A program made the translations under genes and the position numbers. A model generated the notes under the pieces. The model ran no database searches. It had not been told where the DNA came from and was given only the letters and a program-made list of their open reading frames with translations. From assembly GCA_907164885.2 (NCBI GenBank), contig OU015493.1:65160126-65224125 (forward strand): DNA of 64,000 nucleotides, given 5' to 3'. This document shows, one piece after another, positions 41,512 through 53,089 of this stretch (the stretch's first letter is position 1; each line of letters opens with the position of its first letter). This stretch comes from Dolomedes plantarius. Its lineage: Eukaryota; Arthropoda; Arachnida; Araneae; Dolomedidae.

Positions 41512-42540
41512 AATTATATAGCGAGGTTGGTGGTTTGTAATAGGATGAAAGAAGAACGGTTTCCTTCGTAGCAATTGTTTATTTGTAAACTAACAATGGT
41601 GCGTAAGGATAATACAAAACCAATTACAAAATACCTTTGGCCACAATATTGGAGGCGAAGCATAAGACAAAACAGGGGAACATGACATAGGTACCCGTCA
41701 AAAGACCTTTGTAGACAATATTAAAAGTTATATATGACACAAACCAGTGGAAAATTTGATATTTACATTACAAAACCTCTGTACACACTATTTCACTGTG
41801 CCGTTTCGACACATCCAGGGAAAGAACTTTAGGGCCAAAAATCAATTTTTCACTTCGATTTTTAAACAAACAATACAATGTGTCATTCTGAATTAACAAT
41901 TCGTCAGAAGAGGAGAACTTAATCTTTAAAATGATACCTCATATATTGATTTTGGTTATGTATGAAGGGAGGGAAAGGGATCGTCACAAAAAATCACCTT
42001 CTAGAAATAATATATAATGGTTTTTCCAAGCAAAAAGAATAATGTACACTTACGCGGATATTGTCAATAAAGAAACTCATTAATGAAATCACAGAATGAA
42101 AATAAAAGCAAACGATTTTTAAATTTTAAAGTTCAGTGTGATTGATAATGTAAAATAAAAAAGCTAGCGCGCGCCATCTAGGGGAAGAAAAATTGTTTAT
42201 AATGTTTATACTTTGAATTTTAAACAAACAATAAGATGTGTAATTCTAAATTAACAATGTAAAAATAAAATATACAAATCAAACTAACAAAATTAAAACG
42301 CGAGCATGGACAGCCAAACATCTTTCCTCTGGTGCGCGGAGCCCTGAGTGCTGATTTTTTTTTTCTTGGGTCTGCATTTTTCTTATAATTATCTAGCTCT
42401 GTTGGATTATTTATTCTTAGTTATATTTCTAAATTAACAATTCGAACGAAGCGGAGATCTTAATCTTTTAAATGGTACCTCATTTATCGATTTTGGTTAA
42501 GTATGAAGGGAGAAAAAAAAACCCTTTTAGAAATAATATG
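41512..42540. repeat. Repeat R, copy 2, left part
   Basis: This is homologous to 22434-23290. The sequence is interrupted by a 168-bp insertion at 42259-42426, then by the DUF4817-type transposon at 42541. The remainder continues at 51841. Confidence 0.78.
42259..42426. mobile_element. Unidentified 168-bp insertion with 15-bp target duplication
   Basis: TTCTAAATTAACAAT occurs on both sides (42244-42258 and 42427-42441); the intact R copy at 23160 has this site once. A 15-bp duplication points to target-primed reverse transcription, that is, a SINE or a truncated LINE. The insert has a GC-rich middle (CCTCTGGTGCGCGGAGCCC) and no clear poly-A tail. Confidence 0.75.
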
Positions 42541-42799
42541 CAGGGTGTCCACAATTAAACTTCCCTACTTTAAAGTTGTCTACAGTCGAAACTATTGTTC
42601 AGAAAGTTATGAAATTTTGTGTAGGACATATTGAAGGGATGGGAATTTGTTTGAGAGAATAAAAAATCAGTTCAAAATTTCACCACCAGAAGGCGTTTTT
42701 GATAAATTACACATTTACGGCTGGTTCTTCAGTTAAGATTTCACCATCTTTTTATCCATAGGTCACCCCAGGTACCTATGGATACATACAAGTACATTA

Positions 42800-43800
42800 T
42801 GTTTGTTTAAATAGTTCAATTTTTTTGCCATTTAAAGCTAAGGGTCTTTTATACTTTTACTATAAATGTAAAAGTTAAAAATATTTTTCAAAAGAGAACT
42901 ATTTAACTTTTTTTGTTTATTTTGAACTTTTATTTGTCTGCTAGTTGCTATTTTTTAATATAAATTATTTTTATTCAATATAGTTATTTTTCTGTCAATT
43001 AATACAGATATGAGAATTTTGCTTTTATATTGATTTTAGCTTGTTAGTTCAATTGTTTTGCAAGTACTTTTAAGTGTTCTTGTTCATGCTTTTTCTTGTT
43101 CAAACTTTTCTTTTAATTAATAACTAGTGAGTAACTTAAAATGAATGTAATATTTTTTTGTTTCCTTGGAAATTGCTCTATACCTTCTAAAATTTATATT
43201 TTAGATAAAAACAAAATCTGTCAATGTATAAAAATATGTTCTAAAAATAATATTCTATGTTTAAGTTAGAATTTTCTGATTGCGTTTTTAAATGGAAAAA
43301 TTTAAGCTTTGAAACAATGTGGAAGAAAATCCGTAACTACCTTCGTCTAAACTCAAATATTATTTTAAACAAGGACATAACGTTCCGGAGCAAGTTTACC
43401 TCCCAAAACCTAGGGTAATATATGTTAAAAAATCACTAGTTTTCATTTAAAAAAAATATATATATAAATTTTTTGTAATCATATTTTAAGGTCTTTTAAA
43501 GCAAAGTATTTTTTTTTTTAACTAAAATTAAAGCTCTGCAAATGAATTGCCAAAATGAAGCGATCTCTGTTAGAGTAAAGTAACCTTTTCTTATACTTAT
43601 CTGGAGTTGTGTTTTGAGATAAATTCTTAAAATATTGATATTTTATATAATAACTGCAAAAGCAATTAAAGATAAACAATTCTATCATTTTATTTTTTAA
43701 GCTAAACTACCGAATAAACATGTAACAATCAATTTTAACTGAAAAGCAAAAATGCATTTTATCTCCCTTATAAAATGAACTTTTATATTAATAATAAGGG
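42800..43800. other. Unassigned AT-rich part of the hAT left end
   Basis: No ORF or repeat is recognised. It probably includes the original 5' leader of the hAT and unidentified inserts. Confidence 0.4.
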
Positions 43801-43859
43801 ATAATTGTGATCAATTATTATAAAAACTGTGCAGCTGTATATCTCGATATGCTGGTTGA

Positions 43860-44160
43860 AGAAATGGAAGCATTAAAATATTCTTCCATCTTAATATTTT
43901 TGAAACCCATAAAAATTCTAAAATTCCTCGCTACGAATAACAGGGCTGCTGGCTTTCCAAATAGGGACCGGGAGCAGAAGCTTTTCTATATTAAATTAAT
44001 TAAAATATACCTGAATCCAACAATATCGCAGTAGAGACGAAACAGTCTTGCAATACTTTCTACAGAGCATGAGGATATTAAAACTTGATCAAATCAAAAA
44101 TGATTTTGCTGACAAAAAAATCCAGAAATATTTATTTGTAGATATATTTGTTCTGTAAAT
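43860..44160 (+). pseudogene. hAT transposase C-terminal relic (copy a)
   Basis: The reading REQKLFYIKLIKIYLNPTIS and then, after a stop, RRNSLAILSTEHED corresponds to the end of the hAT dimerisation domain, normally RSFSKLKLIK ... RL..LAILSIEHE. The DNA is closely similar to 53145-53345. Stops and the loss of the catalytic Glu region show it is dead. It predates, or was inserted into, the surrounding hAT. Confidence 0.7.
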
Positions 44161-44342
44161 GAAATCTGGCTTAAAAACTTTTTCCATAACTTAAGGTCTT
44201 ATATAATCGTTTTATGTTTAATCCCTCATTTCTAGAACCAACCACTTATATCCCAAATAAAAACTAAATTCTGTAAAAAATAAGATATGTAAAAACGCCT
44301 TACATAAATCCCAAAACTGAATTTGCCGAAACTCTGATAGTA

Positions 44343-45639
44343 CAGGCTGTTCACACATTTTTTAGACGATGTATATTGTATTCACAAAACTAAATTACAT
44401 AAAATTCTTGCGTTTTAAATGTTCTATTTGACATCACTTATTCTGAACTATCTTTCGACACCGCAATTTCCAGGATAATAATGCCTTTTGAAGTGTCAGA
44501 AGAGGTATTGTATCCCATTACTCTTGAACAGCTTTCCAGAGTCCTGTAAGGGTTTTTGGACGACGTTTGGATAATGCAGATTTTAAAAGTCCGAAAGCAC
44601 AAAAATCCATAGGTGATACATCGGGAGATTTAGTAGGGATATCAATGAAGGGTATGGCCTTGATACCAGTGTTTTGTTCCATTTCTTTTAGGAAATTTAC
44701 AGTGGATTTTGATATGACTGATAGCTTTGTCCTGATGGAGTCTCACAGATTGATGGCACTGTGGGTAAAGCGATGGTATTTCATTCAGAAAAATTGGCGA
44801 TAAAATATGTTCCTGATAGTATTTGGAGTTAATCTTGACATTTTTTCCACTCTCTTTATTTTTAACTTGCCATTATAAGAAAAACCAGCAACAATCATGA
44901 ATCCCTTAGAAAAACTTTGTTTTGATTCTTTGAACCATGTACTTAAATTTTTTTCTCCCCTTTTATGATAATAAATGGCTCTTTTTTTGTTGCAATCATT
45001 TAAATACACCCATGATTCATCTATTGTGACAATTGTTTTCCATTTTTCTTTGGATAAGTGTTTCTCATATAGAATTCTGCAGCGTGTCCTGCGTTCAGCG
45101 ATATGATTTCGAAGAAGACGATGAACATTGCGTTTTTTCGCTTTCTTAAGATTTAAATCAACGTTTATCATTTTGTTTACAGTGGACACCGAGCATTTTA
45201 ATGATTTTGCAACTATCCTTTCACTACGGGGATTTTCTTTTAACATTAAACAACGTAACTTTGCAATAGTCGGAGATGTCCGTTTTTTCCTTGGATACTT
45301 GTTTGGAATTTTTATCCCACTTGAGGCTCCAATTTGACGTTTTTTTCCTTTCTTGTTGACGATATTACCTATCGACGCTTTAGATATCACAAAACCATGA
45401 CTCTCACATCGTTTTTGGATAACGGAGTATGCATATTTCTCTTCGGAAAGAGTTTAAATGTAGCCTTCGAACCACTGCTTTGTTAAAAACGCCCTTTTGA
45501 ATAAAAACAAAACTTTCAAGTCGCAGACGATAATTTTGACTTTTAAAAACATAGTACAATTGCAATTATTTCTTTTGCAGCAAACGATTTTTTATTACCG
45601 CTTACCAAAATCGTTTAAAAAATGTGCGAACAGCCTCTG
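44343..45639 (-). mobile_element. Mariner-like element with both ends
   Basis: The left end CAGGCTGTTCACACATTTTT and the right end (reverse complement CAGAGGCTGTTCGCACATTTTT) are inverted terminal repeats of about 33 bases, the left one lacking two bases. TA flanks each end (44341-44342 and 45640-45641). It is 1297 bp with one transposase gene on the minus strand. Confidence 0.87.
44440..45390 (-). pseudogene. Mariner-like (DDxD) transposase, broken
   Basis: The first 201 codons are open (44785-45390). They show a helix-turn-helix segment with RSERIVAKSLKCSVSTVNKM, then RTRCRILYEKHLSKEKWKTI, the first catalytic Asp in VTIDESWVYLND (near 45010), and KGFMIVAGFSYNGKLKIKRV. After a frameshift near 44790 it continues with VRLHQDKAISHIKSTVNFL (second Asp) and KSPDVSPMDFCAFGLLKSAL (third acidic residue, an Asp), about 40 residues apart. 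One further stop follows (near 44535). The family is a Tc1/mariner-superfamily group with a long D-D spacing. The N-terminus before MISKASIG may also be missing. Confidence 0.83.
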
Positions 45640-45641
45640 TA

Positions 45642-46144
45642 ATCAACTCTATACAATACATGCAATGAAAAAAAAATCTATCATTAAAAACACTTCAGTA
45701 GTGCCATTTTTACCATTTATTCGTGCTGCCATTAGTTTCTGAAAGCCCATTTGTTTTATATTTGCATCAGTTATTAATATAACTGGCCACACTTATTACT
45801 TTAAATGAAAACAAAATTACCGAAACAGATCGCGTCTTCTATAGCGAAAGAAAAAACTAACAATTACAAAAACCCAACTACCCAGAAATCTGCATCTATA
45901 ATAATACATTTTTGTGTGATCCCGTATTTATAAAAGTAAACATGACTCTAAATTTTATTGAGGATTTATGAAACTCCCTCATATTCGTGAAATAGTAAGT
46001 AGTGCGAAGCAGAGTTGAAAGTTTCAAAATACGTTGATTACATGAAAATAGAAATCAAAACATACGATAGTTTTCTTAAAGCCTAAATAGTTAAAACCTT
46101 CATAATTTTCTTAATACCTAAAGAGCGATAAATACTTTCCGCGT
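45642..46144. other. Unassigned AT-rich DNA
   Basis: Nothing is recognised apart from a chance ORF (45497-45742) that begins in the element to the left. Confidence 0.4.
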
Positions 46145-46290
46145 GAAATGGTATGGGGGTGTTGATTACCCCCGCCCCCTCATTTCGAGAATCGAATCCC
46201 CGAGGCAGCAACCTTAAAACCAGTTCCAGGTGTCTTCTGACGGGAGGTCTGCAGTACCTTTTTCAATTCCTACTATTAGTTCACACTCTC
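46145..46290 (+). repeat. SINE-like unit, copy 1
   Basis: It contains GAGAATCGAATCCCC, a good pol III B box, and ends TTTCAATTCCTACTATTAGT, CACACTC. The same tail and B-box type occur in copy 2 (46490-46682). The A-box half is diverged. Confidence 0.5.
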
Positions 46291-46489
46291 TCTATATATA
46301 TCTTGTTCAAATTTTCAATCGTTAATAAAAGTACTTTTTATTCATCCACTCAAGTTCAAATACATTTTTTTAAACTTGTAGTGGATAACACTTGATGTTA
46401 ATACAGTTTTTTCAAATATTAATTCATTAATTAAATTTAATTAATCAATTTTAGTTTTAGACCTAGAGCGTCTCTTGCTCTTGAATATT

Positions 46490-46682
46490 AATTTCCCTCT
46501 TGTTACTGTGTAAACGGTAGCACTGCGGTATCGCGGGCTTCTCCCGTCCTGTAGGTTGCGAGATCGAATCCCCAACCTGACAAACTTTTTCTCTCTCTTC
46601 CCCCCCCCCTCCTAATCTCGCACAGTAGGCAAGGTTCTGGCAGGCAATCCTTTTTTTCAATTCCTACTATTAGTTCACACTC
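46490..46682 (+). repeat. SINE-like unit, copy 2 (tRNA-derived head)
   Basis: ACGGTAGCACTGCGGTATCG resembles a tRNA D-arm/A box, followed by a short stem CGGGCTTCTCCCG and then GCGAGATCGAATCCCC (B box). The tail TTTCAATTCCTACTATTAGT, CACACTC equals that of copy 1. The acceptor stem is not complete, so it is a tRNA-derived repeat rather than a tRNA gene. Confidence 0.5.
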
Positions 46683-46914
46683 AAATTTTTCTTTTTCTTT
46701 GTTGACCTAAGTAGGAATTGACTTTAAAATTTTTTTTTTATATATTACTTGTTTATACTTTTTTCAATGATTTGTTTTAAATTAAAAGAAAGTTTTTAAA
46801 ATGTTTCTTGCTTCATAGCCAACGGCACGACGTCTATGTTTGAAACAACCAGGAATCATTTTCAAATGCTGAGATAAAAAGCATCGTAATTAAATTTACT
46901 TCTATTCTTTGCTT

Positions 46915-47185
46915 ATGCTTAGGTTTCCTAGGAAAGCGGTGCCGAAATATAGCGGCCGTAATGTAGCAGTCAGTGGTTAGCGTCACTAAAACGTTTTATA
47001 TGCAAATCAAATGACATTGGTTTTCAAGTATGGTGAATATGCGTATATCAAGTTATACTCAAAACTAACACGCTCTAAAAAACTAGCATTTTCTGATTTG
47101 CATATAAAAATATTTTAGTGACTCTAACCACTGCTACGTTACGGTCGCTATATAGCGGCACCGCTTTCCTAGGAAACCTAAGCAT
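46915..47185. mobile_element. Foldback MITE of 271 bp
   Basis: The ends ATGCTTAGGTTTCCTAGGAA and its reverse complement start arms of about 90-100 bases that stay inverted through GCGGTGCCG, GTGGTTAG and ATATGCAAATCA. The unpaired centre is about 70 bases. No ORF is present, and a target duplication is not obvious because the arms run to the edges. It lies inside the hAT. Confidence 0.87.
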
Positions 47186-47577
47186 TAGTTTTTTCTTTTT
47201 TTTCTTTAACGTTTTAAGGTTGTTCCAAGAAAATTTTTTCGTAGGGGACTTTTTTCAAGAATTTATTTTACTATATATAGTTTACTATAAAAGTCTTAAT
47301 ACCGGCTGTCCCAAATTGTTTGATCAGAGGACTAACTTTTAATCTATGGACGATTCTGAAATTGCGAAAACATAATTAACTAAAATAAAGAAAATAATAA
47401 ATATTCATACAACGAACCAAATGATAAACGAATAATTAAACAGAAAGAAAAAGATGGGAAAAGAATTACAGAGATCTTTATTCTACGTGTGTACGAGCCC
47501 TTAAATCAAGTTTCTTACAACTGGCATGTTTTTTTTTTCTCTTTTTTAACAAAAGAATATTTTTTTCAGGAGTGGAA

Positions 47578-50090
47578 ATGAATCAGCCAAAAAAACGAAA
47601 ATGTGGGTCAGACTACAGAAAGGAAGCAAAAGTGAGAATGCAGGATAGAAAGAAAAGCAGCGAAGTCTTCAAACAATGGTTATTATCATCTTCTCACGAT
47701 GAAAACTGTCAAATTCAGTCACGAGAACAAAATTTGATTGAAGATTTTCAAGAAAATGAAGTTCTAATGAAAAAACGTAGTGTAAATAGCGAGGAAGGTA
47801 TAGAAGCTGCACAATTCGTGAATGGGGAGCAAAAAAAGCTTCTACACACTGAACGTCTGCTGACCTCAACATCAGAGTCTTCTTCTACCAAACGGCATCG
47901 AGGATTTTCTTATGATCCAGATCCAGCACACTGGGTTATCAACGATGACTTACGTGATTACGTATCTCAATATGGTCTTAATCAGAATAAAAATGTAGAT
48001 TTCTCAAAGTCGAAGAGGCAATACGGCGATAGAAGCTGGTCATTTAATGGTAGTTACTTTAGCCGCAAACTAGTAAACGGTGATACGCAAGACCGAGGTT
48101 GGTTAGCATATTCAGAAAGTAAAGGAAGTGTCTTCTGCGGACCTTGTCTTTTATTCCATTCTGGTACAAAGACTGAATCATCTTGTGTAAGAAATGGATT
48201 TAATGACAGGAAAAACGTATCATCTAGACTGAAGGAACACGAAAATTCGGTTTGTAATAGAAATAACGTCCTAATTTTAAAAGAGAGGAGCTAAACTTGG
48301 AAGAATCGATCTGCAACTGACTAAAATGGTTGATGAAGAAATTGAATACTGGAGAAATGTGTTACACAGAGTGGTTGTAGAAATTAAAGCTCTTGCTTCG
48401 CGTGGCTTGCCATTTAGAGGTCGAAATGAAATATTTGGTTCTAATAATAATGGCAACTACATGCTGATGTTGGAGACAATTTCTGTGTTTGATCCATTTT
48501 TAGCTGATCACATCAGGAAATTCGGGAATCCAGGTAGTGGACAGACATCCTATCTCTCATCTACTATTTGTGATGAGTTCATCGAGCTCCTAGCTAAAAA
48601 AGTACTAACGCATATTGCTAATGAAGCTAAAACATCAAAGTACTATTCCTTTGTTGTAGATTCAACTCCTGATATCTCGCATGTGGACCAGCTGTCGTTT
48701 GTTTTGCGATATGTGAAAGAAAATGGGAAACCTGTTGAGAGATTTATAAAATTTTTACCTAACGTTGGCCACAAAGCCCATGAAATGTTTGAAGCTGTTA
48801 CTAAGACTGTCACTGATCTCCACCTTGATATCTTGAAATGTCGTGGTCAATCATATGACAATGCAGCTAATATGGCTGGTGTTTACTCCGGTCTTCAGGC
48901 TAGGATACTTGAAGTTTCTCCTCTTGCTTCCTTCATACCTTGTGCAGGACACTCTTTAAATTTAGTGGGCACGCATGCTGTAGATTGCTGCATTGAAGCC
49001 ACATCGTTTTTTAATTTGCTCCAAGAACTTTATAATTTTTTCTCGTCGTCTACAGCGAGGTGGGAAGCATTCAAGAAAAATAGCACCCTTACCGTAAAAA
49101 GCCTCTCCATGACACGATGGTCGGCAAGATATGATGCTTGCAGAGCATTAAAAGAAGATTGGTTTGCAGTCATAAAAGCTCTAAAATACTTTGAAAGTGA
49201 CGAAAGTCAAAAATCAGGAACAAGAGCAGAAGCTAGAGGTTTACTAACGAAGTTGCAAAGGCTCGAAACAGTATTCATGGCACAGTTTTGGGGAACGGTG
49301 CTGATTAGACTTCACCAAGTCAATAAGTATGTACAAAACGTAGAACTTGATATTTCAGAAGTTGCCAAAGTTCTTCAGTCACTCGTAAAGTTCTTGTTAG
49401 AACTGTGAGAACAATTTGATACATATGAAAACAAAGCTCTGGATATTTCTGAAAAGAAAGTTTATGAGCGTGATGAAAAGCGTCAGGTTTTCAGAAAACT
49501 ACAAGCTGACGAAAAACGTGAAGGCGAAGTTAATTTAAACGGGCGTGATACCTTTAGAGTTAATACCTATTTCACGATTGTGGACAAACTCAAAGCAGAG
49601 CTTGAGAAGAGGTCACAAGCTTATAGAGAGCTCGGTGAAAAATTTAAAGGAATTACGAAAATTTGGTCACTGACTTCTCCTGAGCTTGAAAAAGAGGGAA
49701 GAAAATTACAGGCAATTTTTAAAGATGATTTAGAGCCTGCATTATGTGATGAACTTCAACATCTAAAATCTCACATAACTGAGTGCAGCATTGGTTCGAA
49801 AAGTCCCTTAGCAATTTGCAAGTGGCTACGTGAAAGTGGATTACAAACATTGTATCCAAATGTTGATATCGCATTGAGAATGTTTGTGTGCACACCTGCC
49901 ACAAATGCCTCTGCAGAAAGATCTTTTTCTGCTCTAAAAAGAATCAAAGATCATTTAAGATCTTTGCTGTAACAAGACAAACTAAATGCCTTGCCACTTC
50001 TTTGCGTTGAAGCAGATTTAACAAGATCTGTTGACTTCAATGAAACTATTGAAGAATTTTCATGGGCGAAAGCACGACGAAAAAAATTTT
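47578..50090 (+). pseudogene. hAT transposase, ZMYM1/TTF-type, nearly intact
   Basis: The start is ATG at 47578 (MNQPKKRKCG), eight bases after a good splice acceptor (TTTTTTCAG, ending 47569), so a 5' exon is likely. Order: basic nuclear-signal-like N-terminus; TTF-type zinc finger RGWLAYSESKGSVFCGPCLL with RLKEHENSVC (near 48100-48260); catalytic domain with VVDSTPDISHVDQL (first Asp, near 48655), KCRGQSYDNAANMAGVYSGL (second Asp, near 48835), PCAGHSLNLVGTHAVDCC and SLSMTRWSARYDAC (near 49110); C-terminal dimerisation segment TPATNASAERSFSALKRIKD (Glu, near 49910). Breaks are few: a one-base shift near 48285, a TGA at 49405, a TAA near 49970. It is the least decayed hAT gene here. Confidence 0.88.
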
Positions 50091-50526
50091 AATTGTAAGT
50101 TTTAGATAAATTAGAAGAAATTATGTAGAACATATTTATTAAAAATATGTTATTCAAATGTTTATTAAGTATATATGTTTCAAAAACTCTTACTGTATAT
50201 TAAATCTAATGTTATAAATCAAAAATTTAAATGGAAGGAAGGGGGCGCAAAATGGTGCTTTGGCCTAGGGCATAAAAATATGTAAATCCGTCCCTGGGTC
50301 ACCCTAACACAATAACTCATACTCATTAAATTTTACAGTCTTTACAGTTATTGCAAAGTCGATTGGAAACTTGTTTGATAACTAATTTTCGGAAAAAAGA
50401 TTTGAAGGAACAAAGAAGAAACAAATATGCAAATTAATTTTTGTCGACGTAGAGCAGAAGCTGTTATAAAACCTAGAAACTTTCATGGAGATTTTGTTTT
50501 CAGCGTGCTTGCTACTGCTAATCAGA

Positions 50527-51632
50527 ATGTCATCGTTACGATTACCAGATCGAGCTTTGTTAGTAAAATTGTTTTACCAAAACGTTAATTCAGCACTAGT
50601 TGCTCTACGAAAATTTCGGAGTTTGAAGGGGTTACGAAAAGGTCCATTCACTGTTAAAGGTCTTCGATTAATGGTGGCCAAATTTGAAGAAACTGGTTCT
50701 TTTAACATTCGTTCTGGAAGAGGAAGGAAACCTGTTTCCGCAGAAGCTGTAGAGAAGGTTGCGCTTCAGGTGGAAGAGGACAAAGCTTCCAACGAACAGG
50801 CTAGCACCAGTGTCCGTCGTGTGGCAGAAGCATTGGATCTGCCCCGTTCAACTGTCCAGAAGGTCATGAGGAATACCCTCCGGTATTATCCGTACAAGCT
50901 TCAATTTGTGCAGAAGTTGCTTACACTTGATTTCGAGACTCGACAGCGATTCTCGCTTCAGTTTCTTGCTCGCTTTGAGGTTGATGCAGAATGGCCTTGG
51001 AATATCCTCTGGACAGACGAAGCACACTTTTATTTGGACGGTTCGATGAATACTCACAACTGCCGAATTTGGGAACCAGAAAATCAGCGTTTAATCTTAG
51101 ATATTCCGATGCATTCGGATTTTCTGCATTTTTTATTCTCGGCCCGTACTTCTTCGCGGAATTAAGTCCTAAAGGTCCAGTAACATGCTCGGTCACCGGG
51201 GAGCGATGTGCATCCTTGTTACTGAACAAAATTGTTCCGGATCTGCAATCACGCCAGTGCCTTTCAAGCACAATTTTTATGCAAGATGGAGCTCCTCCAC
51301 ACATCAGGGGCGGCTCCAGCCCTGTTTATTTTTTTATTTAATTTTTTTTTTTTGGGGGGGGGGGGGCAACATCGGTTCTTAGGGTTATACATACATATAT
51401 ATAAGAAATAAACATCGTCTCATTTCAAATTTAAACTCATTTAGTATTAGGTCTACGATTATATAGTTTTAGGCTATGAAAAAAAAATGATGAGTTTTGA
51501 TGAACCAAGAACCCGATCTGAAAGACAGCATTTCCCCGGACACACTGCGGTCAACTGTAGAACATGCTATCTTACGATTTCAAATGGTAGCTGAAAATGA
51601 TGGCCGTCATGTTGAACATGTCTTGTTGTAAT
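50527..51632 (+). pseudogene. DUF4817-type transposase, broken, with a small insertion
   Basis: The start MSSLRLPDRALLVKLFYQN at 50527 is the usual one for this family (the ORF opens 14 codons earlier). It continues with a helix-turn-helix region (GPFTVKGLRLMVAKFEETGS), RVAEALDLPRSTVQKVMRNT, FLARFEVDAEWPWNILWTDE (first catalytic Asp, near 51015), then after a shift near 51110 FFILGPYFFAELSPKGPVTC and FMQDGAPPHI (second Asp, near 51290). There the frame runs into an insert (51305 on). The third-Asp region is absent, but the C-terminus reappears at 51535-51632 (TLRSTVEHAILRFQMVAEND, then a stop). The product would be inactive. Confidence 0.83.
51305..51528. mobile_element. Likely hAT-type MITE fragment
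   Basis: It begins CAGGGGCGGCTCCAGCCCTG, a typical hAT-type end, just after CCACACAT in the transposase gene. A T-run followed by a G-run (51340-51366) and AT-rich DNA follow. No matching right end or 8-bp duplication was found, so the insert is truncated or its right side was lost together with part of the gene. Confidence 0.45.
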
Positions 51633-51840
51633 AAATTTTTTTAACAATAGTTAATGTTGACTAAATGTGTAATTCATCAAAAAACGCCCTCTGGTGGTGA
51701 AATTTTGAAGTAATTTTTTTATTCGCTCAAACAAATTCCCATCCCTTCAATATGTCCTACACGAAATTTCATAACTTTCTGAACAATAGTTTCGACTGCA
51801 GACAACTTTAAAGTAGGGAAGTTTAATTAGGGACACCCTG

Positions 51841-53048
51841 TATATATAGATAGATTATGTGATTCAGAGAATATTGGAAAACTATTTTGTTCTTACATGA
51901 TAAGGTAATCTTATAACAATTTTCATTGTGTGTAAAGAAGAACCGTTTCCTTCGTAGCAATTGTTTATTTGTAAACTAACAATGGCACGTAAGGATAATA
52001 CAAAACCAATTACAAAACACCTTTGGCCACAATATTGGAGGCGAAGCATAAGACAAAACAGGGGAACATGAGATAGGTACACGTCAAAAGATCTTTGTAG
52101 ATAATATTAAAAGTTATATATGACACAAACCAGTGAAAAATTTGATATTTACATAACAAAACCTCTGTGCACACTATTTCACCGTGCCGTTTCGACGCAT
52201 CCAGGAAAAGAACTTTAGGGCCAAAAGTCAATTTTTCACTTCGATTTTTAAACAAACAATACGTGTCATTCTGAATTAACAATTCGTCAGAAGCGGAGAA
52301 CTTAATCTTTAAAATGATACCAAAAGTTAAATAATTTCAAGATATCCATATAGACTGCAATTCTTTTGGTCAGAACTCTACACAATACAGTTCATATAAC
52401 TACAGGAAATCAGATGAAGATTAAGCTATTCCTATTATAAAACTTCTTGGTTAGAAAAAATCACACATTTCTCTTGATAAACAATGAATTAGAAAAGCAA
52501 CTGTAAATTTAAATGATTTCTCATGATAGAGTATGAAATATCTTATTCTTCAGTCATAAATGTATGCACTGAGAAAAACTGCAAAAGTTTAATACCAAAT
52601 TTAACTAAACAGTGATTAAAAAACATATATACATAGTATACAAAACAGTAATACATGAATAAAATATTTTAAAGGATAAATAAGTTAAAAACAAAATCTA
52701 CAATCATACAAAATTTCCCACATGATGAAATTTAAAACTGTTTAGTTTGTATACAAATATGTTATGGGTTTTTTATAAATTGCTTCCTATAAACTATTTT
52801 TCCTTTCACTACTCCTTCCAAACTAAGGCAATTTCACACATATTATGTATAATAATAAATTAAATCCTTAAAATTAATACACTTGACAGGAATAAGATAA
52901 AGCAATTTTTCTCTATTTTGTACACATAAGCGCAGGTGAGGATACTGGCAAAACATGTAAAAATGTAACAAAAAGAAAAAGATGTTGCCTAACAAACGAT
53001 TTATTATTACCTTTAAAATAAATTGTATGGCAAAATTCCTTTATATAA
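51841..53048. repeat. Repeat R, copy 2, right part, with a second partial copy inside
   Basis: 51848-51935 matches copy 1 at 23297-23382, and 52325-53048 matches 23388-24115. Between them, 51936-52322 matches an earlier part of copy 1 (22466-22862), so this block is out of order relative to copy 1. The block starts AAAGAAGAACCGTTTCCTTC and ends AAATGATACCA. It is either an inserted shorter family member or a local duplication. Confidence 0.75.
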
Positions 53049-53089
53049 ATCTCACACAAAATAATTACAGACTAGCAAAAGGCAGTTAA

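Larger units (their letters stand above)
42769..50296 (+). mobile_element. hAT transposon (ZMYM1-like) with nested insertions
   Basis: The duplication GGTCACCC lies on both sides (42761-42768 and 50297-50304), exactly 8 bp as required for hAT. The right end reads, in reverse complement, CAGGGACGGATTTACATATT; the left end is CAGGTACCTATGGATACAT, similar with a small indel. The transposase occupies 47578-50090. The 4.8 kb before it holds other insertions: a hAT C-terminal relic (43.9-44.1 kb), a mariner-like element (44343-45639), SINE-like pieces and a foldback MITE, which explains the unusual 7.5-kb length. Confidence 0.82.
42541..51840 (+). mobile_element. DUF4817-type mariner relative, split by a hAT
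   Basis: The left end CAGGGTGTCCACAATTAAAC and the right end (reverse complement CAGGGTGTCCCTAATTAAAC) start inverted arms of about 177 bases (42541-42717 and 51664-51840). The right flank is TA; the left flank is TG. The host is repeat R, whose two halves are continuous across this insertion when compared with copy 1. Once the hAT at 42769-50296 is removed the element is about 1.76 kb, and it carries one transposase gene. Confidence 0.85.

Noticed and set aside
46500..46580. A functional tRNA gene
   Set aside because: A- and B-box-like stretches exist, but the acceptor stem does not pair and the anticodon loop lacks the invariant U33; better explained as a SINE head.
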